Assembly: GCA_002067705.1 (NCBI GenBank)
Contig: MVRL01000086.1
Location: 62,001 to 126,000 of the forward strand
Direction: 5' to 3'
Length of the DNA: 64,000 nt
Source: Methanosaeta sp. PtaU1.Bin112
GTDB taxonomy: Archaea; Halobacteriota; Methanosarcinia; Methanotrichales; Methanotrichaceae
In this document: piece after piece, positions 55,632 to 62,729 of the stretch
How positions within the stretch are numbered: position 1 is the first letter of the stretch
How the letters are laid out: each line of letters starts with the position of its first letter
The notes under the pieces: generated by a model
The model's input: the letters and a program-made list of their open reading frames with translations, nothing else
Database searches by the model: none
What the model was told of the DNA's origin: nothing
Translations under genes and position numbers: made by a program

Positions 55632-56732
55632 GTGCGATCGATCCAAAAGAGCCAGAGCAAGGCGCAGGGAGCCAAGCAAGAGAAACGGAAAGCAATCGGC
55701 GCAAGGTTTGTGCTCCTGCGCCCGGCGGGCTATCCGCTGAAGAGCGTCTTTCAGGAGCATCCCGTCGTCTCTGATTCCAAGCTTTTCGAGCGTTATGCCC
55801 AAGAACAGTGGTACGGAGAGAAACTGCTCACAGGCAGCTATCTATTTGATAGCAGGCTCTATCCGGACTTTGCCTTCCAGGTGGTCAAGGTCTATCCCAG
55901 GCATTCGGTGATGGGCTCACAGACGGCCGTCAAGGTGGAGCAGAAGCCGGAGCCCAAGAATTCTGTTGTCTACGACGTCAGCTTTGATGATATTGTAGGC
56001 CAGGAGATAGCCAAGCGCAAGGTCAAGATTGTGAAGAGATTTTTAGCTGATCCGGAGAAATTTGGGCGATGGGCACCGCGCAATATCCTCTTTTACGGCC
56101 TCTCCGGGACCGGAAAGACCATGATCGCAAAAGCGCTCTCAGCCGAGACAGGTGTGCCGATGCTGGCGGTAAAGTCCACCAGCCTCATTGGAGAGTTCGT
56201 GGGAGAAGGTGCCAGGCAGATTCACAGCCTGTATGAAAAAGCTGCGGAAAGCGCACCGTGCATCATATTCATCGATGAGCTGGATGCGATAGCCCTCGAC
56301 CGAAGGTATCAGGATCTGAGAGGCGATGTCTCGGAGATAGTCAACTCTCTGCTCACAGAGATGGACGGCATATCCAATCGAAAGGGCGTCTGCACCATCG
56401 CGGCCACCAACCAGATCGAATTTCTGGATGCATCGGTCCGTTCCCGTTTCGAGGAGGAGATCGAGTTCAAGCTGCCGAGCCACGAGGAGCGGCTGGCCAT
56501 TTTGCAAAAGAACGCCGCCACCATGCCTCTGAAGATGGAGACTGTGTCTATGAGCGAGGTCGCCCGCCAGACCGAGGGCTTCTCCGGACGGGACCTGGTG
56601 GAGAAGGTTCTCAAGGCAGCGCTGCACCATGCCATCATGGATGATTGCAATATCACACAGAGACATCTGGAAGAGACCATTTCCAGGGCCAGAAAGGAGT
56701 ATCGTCAGCCTCCCAAAGAGATGTTCTCCTAA
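55632..56732 (+). CDS. AAA+ ATPase, archaeal PAN/FtsH-like
   Basis: A 366-residue AAA ATPase. Residues 1-105 are an N-terminal domain unique to the group (ARFVLLRPAGYPLKSVFQEH); the AAA module follows: VSFDDIVGQEIAKRKVKIVK, Walker A GLSGTGKT, Walker B IIFIDELDAIALDR, sensor 1 TIAATNQIEFLD, arginine finger SVRSRFEEEIEFKLPS, and a C-terminal helical lid. Likely a hexameric unfoldase or remodelling factor of the PAN/CDC48 clade; substrate unknown. GTG 55632 start. The HTH-ACT gene follows by 20 bases. Confidence 0.88.
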   Translation: MRSIQKSQSKAQGAKQEKRKAIGARFVLLRPAGYPLKSVFQEHPVVSDSKLFERYAQEQWYGEKLLTGSYLFDSRLYPDFAFQVVKVYPRHSVMGSQTAVKVEQKPEPKNSVVYDVSFDDIVGQEIAKRKVKIVKRFLADPEKFGRWAPRNILFYGLSGTGKTMIAKALSAETGVPMLAVKSTSLIGEFVGEGARQIHSLYEKAAESAPCIIFIDELDAIALDRRYQDLRGDVSEIVNSLLTEMDGISNRKGVCTIAATNQIEFLDASVRSRFEEEIEFKLPSHEERLAILQKNAATMPLKMETVSMSEVARQTEGFSGRDLVEKVLKAALHHAIMDDCNITQRHLEETISRARKEYRQPPKEMFS

Positions 56733-56752
56733 TTTGGGGAAGAGGACCAACC

Positions 56753-57256
56753 ATGTGGCAGGAGATTTTAGATAAGTTCAAGAGGTTCCCCGCTCAGGAG
56801 AAGGTTATCCGTCTCATCCTGCAGAGGGGCTTTCAAATCAATGATGATTCTCGCGTGGTATCGGGAGGGATAGAGATTGCCCATGCCCAGATCGCCAAGG
56901 AACTGGACGTGGACCGCCGGGTGGTGGACACCACTGCGCAGGCCATTCGCGATGACGAAAAATTGTGGCGGGTCTTTAAAAACGTCCGCTCCATGACCTT
57001 TCTGGGGGATGTGGCTCCCATCCTGGGCCTGGGTGTGATAGAGATCACCCCCGTCAACGCTGCCAAGACCGGCCTGCTCGGCGCAGTGGCCAGCGCTGTA
57101 GCCAACAGCGGCCTGTCCATCCGCCAGGCTGTTTCCGACGATCCCTATTTTGTGGAGAGCCCAAAGCTGACCCTCATCACCGAGGGCAAGATTCCCGGTG
57201 ACCTGGTGCGCCTGCTCATGGAGATTGATGGCGTGAAGAGGGTAACGGTGTATTAG
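56753..57256 (+). CDS. HTH-ACT regulator of amino acid metabolism (COG2061-like)
   Basis: A 167-residue regulator: helix-turn-helix in IEIAHAQIAKELDVDRRVVD (about 41-60) and a C-terminal ACT domain from about 95 (GLGVIEITPVNAAKTGLLGA to VRLLMEIDGVKRVTVY). The frame is open further upstream into the AAA gene, but ATG 56753 after the AAA stop begins the conserved MWQEILDKFKRFPAQEKVIR. ACT domains bind amino acids, so it probably senses one and represses or activates biosynthetic genes. Confidence 0.88.
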   Translation: MWQEILDKFKRFPAQEKVIRLILQRGFQINDDSRVVSGGIEIAHAQIAKELDVDRRVVDTTAQAIRDDEKLWRVFKNVRSMTFLGDVAPILGLGVIEITPVNAAKTGLLGAVASAVANSGLSIRQAVSDDPYFVESPKLTLITEGKIPGDLVRLLMEIDGVKRVTVY

Positions 57257-57323
57257 CGAGGCTGGTGGCAAATCCATTCACGATTCCCCAAGCATATTCT
57301 CAAGATCATTGCAGACAACTGTT

Positions 57324-58238
57324 TTACTGGTTTGATCCTGACCTCAGGCTTCCAAGAAGCTCGCAGGCCTTGCACAGCTCCTTGACACAGGGCTCGCCGC
57401 ACCTCTGGCAGGCGGCCAGATCCATCTGGGAATAGCTGCCCTGCGCCATCGCCACGATCTTTTCAAATCCCTGCACCGCCGACAGCTTCGTTCCGGGAGC
57501 CTCTCTCTCCAGGCCGCTGAGCATGTCCCTCACATCCGCTCGCAGAGACAGGTTGGCATAAGGGCACTCTCTCGACTGGACAAAGACATCATTTACCATG
57601 CAGTAGAGGGCGATCTCCTTCTCAGGAATCTCTTGCAGAGGCTTGATGCGGGGCACAAGACCCTTCTGGGCCCGCCAGGGACGGAAGCGGAGGAGCCTCT
57701 CAATGTCGCCTTTAAGATAATTCATCATCACTGTCTGGGCTTCATCGTCCAGGTTGTGGCCGGTGGCGACCTTGTCTGCGCCTAGCCTTTTGGCAGCCCG
57801 GTTGAGGGCGCTCTTTCGAAAGACACCACAGTAGGTACAGGGTGCGACCCTCTTTCCTGAAACCATCTCGTCCAGATCAAGACCATACTCCTCGCGAAAG
57901 GAGACGATATGATGCTCGAGGGAAAGCTGCTCAGCGATCGCTTTTGCGGCAACTATTGTATCATCCCGGTATCCGGCGATGCCCTCATCAATGGTCACCG
58001 CCACCAGCTCGACGTCTATTTCCACCAGCACCCGGCTCAGGCTGAAGAGGAGGGCGGTGCTGTCCTTGCCGCCGCTCACAGCCACAGCAATACAATCGCC
58101 CTCCCGGACCATGTTTCTTTTCTGCAGAGTCTCTGCCACTCGTCTCTCAAAATCCTGGATGAAATGCTCCCGGCAGAGATGCAGCCCGGAATAGCGCTGG
58201 GAGAGGATGGCCCTCTCGCCGCATAATGAGCAGATCAT
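57324..58238 (-). CDS. tRNA 2-thiolation protein, TtuA/NcsA family
   Basis: An ATP-pyrophosphatase that activates a uridine of tRNA for thiolation (U34 by Ncs6/NcsA or U54 by TtuA). Features: N-terminal zinc finger MICSLCGERA...LHLCREHF, PP-loop AVAVSGGKDSTALLFSL, CxxC in APCTYCGVFRKSALNRAAKR, GHNLDDEAQTVMMNYLKGD, and C-terminal zinc finger CQRCGEPCVKELCKACE. I use ATG 58238 (58256 is possible; the frame opens at 58310). About 304 residues. It is the last gene of the sulfur cluster, behind fdhD. Confidence 0.9.
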   Translation of the reverse strand: MICSLCGERAILSQRYSGLHLCREHFIQDFERRVAETLQKRNMVREGDCIAVAVSGGKDSTALLFSLSRVLVEIDVELVAVTIDEGIAGYRDDTIVAAKAIAEQLSLEHHIVSFREEYGLDLDEMVSGKRVAPCTYCGVFRKSALNRAAKRLGADKVATGHNLDDEAQTVMMNYLKGDIERLLRFRPWRAQKGLVPRIKPLQEIPEKEIALYCMVNDVFVQSRECPYANLSLRADVRDMLSGLEREAPGTKLSAVQGFEKIVAMAQGSYSQMDLAACQRCGEPCVKELCKACELLGSLRSGSNQ

Positions 58239-58352
58239 GCTCGTCCCGGAAGCCATTGATGCCGCCTGCCAGGCTTTGCCTTCCTGCTGCGTCTCATTGA
58301 CCCTGCGCACTTGCGGCCTGCTGCATCGCGGCCTTCCTCCCAGGGGCTGCCT

Positions 58353-59108
58353 TCAATCAATGACAAATCTCTCCCGGCAGGTATAGACGGTGAGCCTCTT
58401 TCCCCGCAGGAAACCGATGATGCATAGACCAGTCCTCTCGGCAACGGAGATGGCAAGGCTTGTAGTGGCTCCCCTGGAGACGACAACGGGAATTCCGGCC
58501 ACCGAGCACTTGAGAGCCATGTCTGAGGATACCCGTCCCGTGCAGGCGAGAAAGGCCCGGCTGAGGTCCTGCTTCGGCCTCTGGAGAAGCGCAAAGCCGA
58601 TGGCCTTGTCGAGAGCATTATGCCTGCCTATGTCCTCAATAATCGTGATCGGACCGTCTTCTGCAAAGAGTCCTACGGAGTGCACACCACCCGTGGCTAT
58701 GTGCGTCTCGGATAGAGAGATGGCTCCCATGGCCTGCTGGGCCTGACTTCTGCGGATCGTCAGATCCGAGATGATCTCGGAAAGCTTTGACTCATCCAGA
58801 AATGAGGCAATACCTCCGCAGCCGCTCACAATGGGCCGGCGGGGGATCGCACGCATGGGATTGGCGACGATCGCCCGAGCCACATTGCCCTCGATCTCCA
58901 GGGACTCGATCTCCTGCGGACCGGCAATTATCCTCTCGGCAAAGAGGTGGCCGAAGACGAACTCCTTTCTCATATGGGGGCTGGTCATGGCAGTAGCGAA
59001 ATGCCTGCCATTGATGAAGATGGAGAGCGGCACCTCTTCTGCCACCGGGCAGCTCTCTTCCCTGGCATCGCTTCCATCCAGCTTGAGACAGCTGTACTCT
59101 TTGATCAT
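58353..59108 (-). CDS. fdhD: Formate dehydrogenase accessory sulfurtransferase FdhD
   Basis: Passes sulfur from a cysteine desulfurase to the molybdenum/tungsten cofactor of formate dehydrogenase and related enzymes. 251 residues: VPLSIFINGRHFATAMTSPH, GHLFAERIIAGPQEIESLEI, the active-site loop IVSGCGGIASF with one Cys (the E. coli protein has two), EDIGRHNALDKAIGFALLQR and CTGRVSSDMALKCSVAGIPV are all typical. The neighbour SufS would supply the persulfide. No formate dehydrogenase gene is in the window. Confidence 0.94.
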   Translation of the reverse strand: MIKEYSCLKLDGSDAREESCPVAEEVPLSIFINGRHFATAMTSPHMRKEFVFGHLFAERIIAGPQEIESLEIEGNVARAIVANPMRAIPRRPIVSGCGGIASFLDESKLSEIISDLTIRRSQAQQAMGAISLSETHIATGGVHSVGLFAEDGPITIIEDIGRHNALDKAIGFALLQRPKQDLSRAFLACTGRVSSDMALKCSVAGIPVVVSRGATTSLAISVAERTGLCIIGFLRGKRLTVYTCRERFVID

Positions 59109-59131
59109 CGCAATTCCGTTTCCCGCTTCGC

Positions 59132-60319
59132 TCAGGCCATCCTGGCAATCTGCTCCAGACTCGTCAGCAGCTTTTCGATATCTTCCTCGGTGTTATAAAG
59201 GTAAAGCGAAGCGCGCACTGTGCCGTTTTTCAATCCAAGGTGCTTCATCAGGGGGATGCAGCAGTGATACCCGGAGCGAACGCAGATGCTGCTTGCCTGG
59301 TCCAGCATGAGGGCCACCTCATGAGGCAGGAGGCCTTCCACTGCAAAGGATACCACACCACCCCGTGCCATTCCGCACGATCCCGGGCCATAGACCACCA
59401 CACCCTTGATCTGCTCCAAGCCCGCGAGCAGCCTGGCAGTAAGCTTCTGCTCGTGGCGGTGAATCTCCTCCATGCCCACCTGGCTGAGGTAGTCTGCAGC
59501 TGCGCCCAGGCCAATTCCAGCAGAGATGTCGGGAGTGCCGGCTTCAAAGCCCTCATAGCCCTTCTTAATCTCATATCCATCTTCGCCGACATCTGCCACC
59601 ATGCCTCCCCCAACCAGTAGCGGCTCGACCCCCTCTTCCTTTCTCATCCAGAGGACGCCGCTGCCCATGGGCGCGAGCATCTTGTGACCGGAGAACGCGA
59701 GAAAGTCGCAATTTATGTCCTTGACATCTATGGGCATATGGGGCACCGACTGGGCGCCGTCAACCAGCAGGGCGGCTCCCTTTTCATGACAGATCTTGCA
59801 GATCTCCTTTACAGGTAGGACCGTCCCCAGGGAATTGGAGAGCTGGGTTACTGCCACCAGCCGAGTCTCTTTGGTTATTGCCTTTTCAAAATCAGCCGGA
59901 TCGATCATCCCCATCCTATCCGGCGTTAAGATCTGCAGGTCCAGGCCTTTTTCTCTCAGCCTCATCCAGGGCAGGAGATTGGAGTGATGCTCCAGAAGGG
60001 TGGTGACGATGCTCTGGCCTTTCTTCCAAGTGAGGCCGCGGGCAACTATGTTGATGGATTCGGTGGAGTTTCTGGTAAAGATCGTTACACCTTCCTGGCT
60101 GCCTATGAAATTGGCAGCTTTGCGATGAGCATCACGATAGCGCTGGTCGGCCATCTGCGCCATGCGATAGACTCCCCGGCCCACATTGGCCTTGTAGCCA
60201 TGATAATAATCGGAAATCGCATCCAGAACGGGCTGCGGAGTCAGGCTGGTGGAGGCGCTGTCCAGATAGGTTACATCCTTCAGAATGGGAAAGTCCGCTT
60301 TTATCTTTTGGACGTTCAT
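59132..60319 (-). CDS. sufS: Cysteine desulfurase, SufS/CsdA type
   Basis: A PLP enzyme (395 residues) that takes sulfur from cysteine. DSASTSLTPQPVLDAISDYY opens the fold; the PLP Lys is in CDFLAFSGHKMLAPMGSGVL; the persulfide Cys lies in SICVRSGYHCCIPLMKHLGL (RSGxHC). Many methanogens lack such an enzyme and use sulfide directly, so its presence together with LarE, FdhD and TtuA is informative. It overlaps larE by four bases (ATGA). Confidence 0.93.
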   Translation of the reverse strand: MNVQKIKADFPILKDVTYLDSASTSLTPQPVLDAISDYYHGYKANVGRGVYRMAQMADQRYRDAHRKAANFIGSQEGVTIFTRNSTESINIVARGLTWKKGQSIVTTLLEHHSNLLPWMRLREKGLDLQILTPDRMGMIDPADFEKAITKETRLVAVTQLSNSLGTVLPVKEICKICHEKGAALLVDGAQSVPHMPIDVKDINCDFLAFSGHKMLAPMGSGVLWMRKEEGVEPLLVGGGMVADVGEDGYEIKKGYEGFEAGTPDISAGIGLGAAADYLSQVGMEEIHRHEQKLTARLLAGLEQIKGVVVYGPGSCGMARGGVVSFAVEGLLPHEVALMLDQASSICVRSGYHCCIPLMKHLGLKNGTVRASLYLYNTEEDIEKLLTSLEQIARMA

Positions 60320-61143
60320 AATGCTTCCTTTGCAGCAGCCTCTTTCTTAAGGCTCTCGTTCATGCTACCGCTGCGAAAACCCACCAGGTCCAGAGCCACA
60401 TAGTCAAACCCGATGGCTTTGAGCTTTCCAGCGATCTCATCTCCGCAGATCACTGCCCGGCTCATATCCTGCTTTTGCAGCTCTATTCTGGCCAGGCATC
60501 CATGGGATCGCACCCGGATCGGCAGGAATCCCAGGCTCATCAGGTATTGTTCCGCCTCATCGACCATTTTCAAGCGCTCCCCAGTAATCGGCTGGCCGTA
60601 GGGAATTCGGGAAGCCAGGCAGGCCGCAGAAGGCTTGTTCCAGACGCGCAGGTCCAGCTCTTTTGCCAGGGCGCGAATATCTTCCTTAGTGATGGCGGCA
60701 TCCACGAAGGGGTGCCAGATCCCTTCTTCATCGCAGGCGGCGATTCCGGGCCGATAATCATCATAATCGGAGAGATTTACACCATCAGCGATGCAGCTGA
60801 TGCCTTCCTCTAGAGCGATGCTTTTCAAAATCGCGGCAGACCTTTTCTTGCAGATGTAGCAGCGCGACGCCGGATTGCTGCAAAATTGCTCGTCCTTCAG
60901 AATCGAGAACTCTGCCACTCGATAATTGAGCCCCAGCAGGTCCGCCAGCGCTCTTGCATTCAATAGCTCGCTTCTGGGCAAGGTCTCGCAGTCCAGTATA
61001 ACCGCCAAGGCATTTTCGCCCAAAGCATCCTGCGCTACTGCCGCAAGAAGGCTGCTGTCCACACCACCAGAGTAAGCTACCAGAATTCTTTTCTTGTCTG
61101 AAATACGTTTCTTAAGATATTCCAGTTTGTCAGGCAGATTCAT
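60316..61143 (-). CDS. larE: LarE-type ATP-dependent sulfur transferase
   Basis: A PP-loop enzyme of 275 residues. In lactate racemase maturation LarE sulfurates a nickel-pincer nucleotide precursor. Signatures: ILVAYSGGVDSSLLAAVAQD, RCYICKKRSAAILKSIALEE, ADGVNLSDYDDYRPGIAACD, KPSAACLASRIPYGQPIT and VALDLVGFRSGSMNESL. Extra Cys residues in RCYIC suggest the cluster-using rather than self-sacrificing form. No larA, larB or larC is nearby, so the role may be general sulfur insertion. ATG 61143 abuts the HTH regulator (stop at 61145); the frame is open to 61233. Confidence 0.92.
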   Translation of the reverse strand: MNLPDKLEYLKKRISDKKRILVAYSGGVDSSLLAAVAQDALGENALAVILDCETLPRSELLNARALADLLGLNYRVAEFSILKDEQFCSNPASRCYICKKRSAAILKSIALEEGISCIADGVNLSDYDDYRPGIAACDEEGIWHPFVDAAITKEDIRALAKELDLRVWNKPSAACLASRIPYGQPITGERLKMVDEAEQYLMSLGFLPIRVRSHGCLARIELQKQDMSRAVICGDEIAGKLKAIGFDYVALDLVGFRSGSMNESLKKEAAAKEAL

Positions 61144-61144
61144 C

Positions 61145-61483
61145 TCACAGACCTTTGCATTTGGTGGAAATACAAGCCGATTCATCATCCTGCAGCATTC
61201 TACAGATCTGGCAAATCCTCGGCACGAGTGCATTGCCTTCCACCTTTTCTGCGATCAGGTCCTCTGCCAGCACTGCTATGCACTGGCGGATGTCTTCCCT
61301 GAATTCTATATTGTAGCCTCTTTTCTTGGATACATACTGGGACACGGCGGGAGGCGTGATGCCCAGCATCCTGGATATTTCCTTTTGGGTTATACCTCTC
61401 TTGACCAGCTCTTCGGCGATTGCCGCCCTGATGCTGGGCAGGACATCCCATACGATCTGCTCACATGGCGATTTCATTATCAT
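61145..61483 (-). CDS. Cys-rich HTH transcriptional regulator (COG2522-like)
   Basis: A 112-residue regulator: helix-turn-helix VKRGITQKEISRMLGITPPA then VSQYVSKKRGYNIEF, and a C-terminal four-Cys tail CQICRMLQDDESACISTKC. Cys spacing suggests a metal or iron-sulfur site that could report iron or sulfur status. It is the first gene of the LarE-SufS-FdhD-TtuA operon and ends two bases before larE, so it probably controls that operon. Confidence 0.85.
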   Translation of the reverse strand: MIMKSPCEQIVWDVLPSIRAAIAEELVKRGITQKEISRMLGITPPAVSQYVSKKRGYNIEFREDIRQCIAVLAEDLIAEKVEGNALVPRICQICRMLQDDESACISTKCKGL

Positions 61484-61729
61484 TTGGCCCTCAAGTTCAT
61501 TACCATTCTTCTAATATCACAATCGTTAATTTGGTACTATGTGCATATAAATCTTGCCGCGATCATATGAATCTAATCCTTCAGAAATTCGCGCGGGAAT
61601 GGATACTTATGCATTTCCCGAGATATTTCGTTTCTAGCGAGAGCATAGTCGACAACGACTCTGCAGATGCTAAATCATTCTTGCCGAAAAATCCATGAAC
61701 AAAGAAGTGAATATTAATAAATGATATAT

Positions 61730-62053
61730 ATGAAGGAACTAAACCAAAAGGACATCTCGATACTAAGGAAGCTGGCGCCATGCAGCGATTCTGAGACCGC
61801 AGGGGGCATTCTTACAACGCTCTCAAGATACTGCATAATCGATAAGGATGACTTCTTGTCCCGACTCAAGAAGCTGTCCGATGAAGAACTGAAATATCTG
61901 GCTGAGCGAGCCATGGACGGATCGGAATGCCTGCTTTGCATTGCCCCCCAGTGCGCAGAGACATTTCTTGATGCGATCGAAAAGAGGCTATCCCCTCGGA
62001 CGGCTGGAAGGCTGCGAGAGATATTTGAGAGCACAACAGGCCACGAGAAGTGA
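61730..62053 (+). CDS. Hypothetical archaeal protein
   Basis: A 107-residue acidic, helical protein (MKELNQKDISILRKLAPCSD, HFRDDFL-like IIDKDDFLSRLKKLSDEELK). Two Cys near the middle (CLLCIAPQC) could bind metal. ATG 61730 is preferred to 61721 because ATATATG upstream looks like promoter sequence (tattaataaatgatatatat). No family recognised. Confidence 0.65.
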   Translation: MKELNQKDISILRKLAPCSDSETAGGILTTLSRYCIIDKDDFLSRLKKLSDEELKYLAERAMDGSECLLCIAPQCAETFLDAIEKRLSPRTAGRLREIFESTTGHEK

Positions 62054-62189
62054 GCATTTCGCATAACTGCAAGGCAGTAGGAAAGATGCGTGATGATAAG
62101 ACAAGAGTCGCTTGATCTGCAGCAGGCTTCAGGATACCGAAGAGTGATTTCGTTACAATAGTTTAATAGATCTACTGCAATGAAATGTA

Positions 62190-62294
62190 TCATATCAGCT
62201 TCAAAATGCTCACCAGCATCAAAATCGAACCGATCAGACAGCCGATCAGGCCCATTAATGCTAGTGCATTTTCTGCGTAAATTGATAGCCCCAT
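62190..62294 (-). CDS. Small membrane protein, 34 residues
   Basis: MGLSIYAENALALMGLIGCL, IGSILMLVSILKLI, stop. It has one long glycine-containing helix and ends with a Lys. A TATA-like ATTTAAAT (about 62338-62345) and GGGTGTT before the ATG give it a plausible promoter and a weak ribosome-binding site. It resembles in style, not in sequence, the 33-residue protein at 55373-55474. Confidence 0.45.
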   Translation of the reverse strand: MGLSIYAENALALMGLIGCLIGSILMLVSILKLI

Positions 62295-62299
62295 ATAAC

Positions 62300-62729
62300 A
62301 CCCACATAATTTTTTGAAATACATACTCCGCCGCACTATTTAAATCTTTTTACTGCAAGAAGTAGTGACATAGATCCCAACCAAGTCTCTGTCGCTAAAC
62401 AGCAAGAGATCCACGACGTTGATTGCTCCGTCCCATCTAATCCAAGTAGTACGGGATTTGCATGCGCTCTGGCAAAGATGCCTGAATGCGTATACTTAGC
62501 GAACATGAACTACGTCTCCGATCCCCTAGCTGCAGGAATGGCGGGAGTTCCCGGAACGGAAGGCCCTCTTGTGGTTAGTGTTTTTGTTAGGGCATCTGAC
62601 TGCTCATCCTAGGGTATTTTGCGCTTTATCTCGGGCATGTCCTGAGAATGCCCCTCATTTCGGTTAGCCTTATATTTTATCAATGAAGTACACTCCGCCG
62701 CACGAGGTTTAAGATATGGAGAGGATTAG
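62300..62729. other. Gap without a clear gene before the caspase-like gene
   Basis: About 430 bases. No ATG-started gene is convincing. Yet a central part (about 62365-62610) stays open on the + strand for ~78 codons without a start and on the minus strand for ~56 codons (MFAKYTHSGIFARAHANPVL then LGLDGT), which is unusual for a spacer in this window. It could be a decayed gene or a structured RNA. The last 60 bases hold the promoter and GGAGAGG site of the next gene. Confidence 0.3.
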
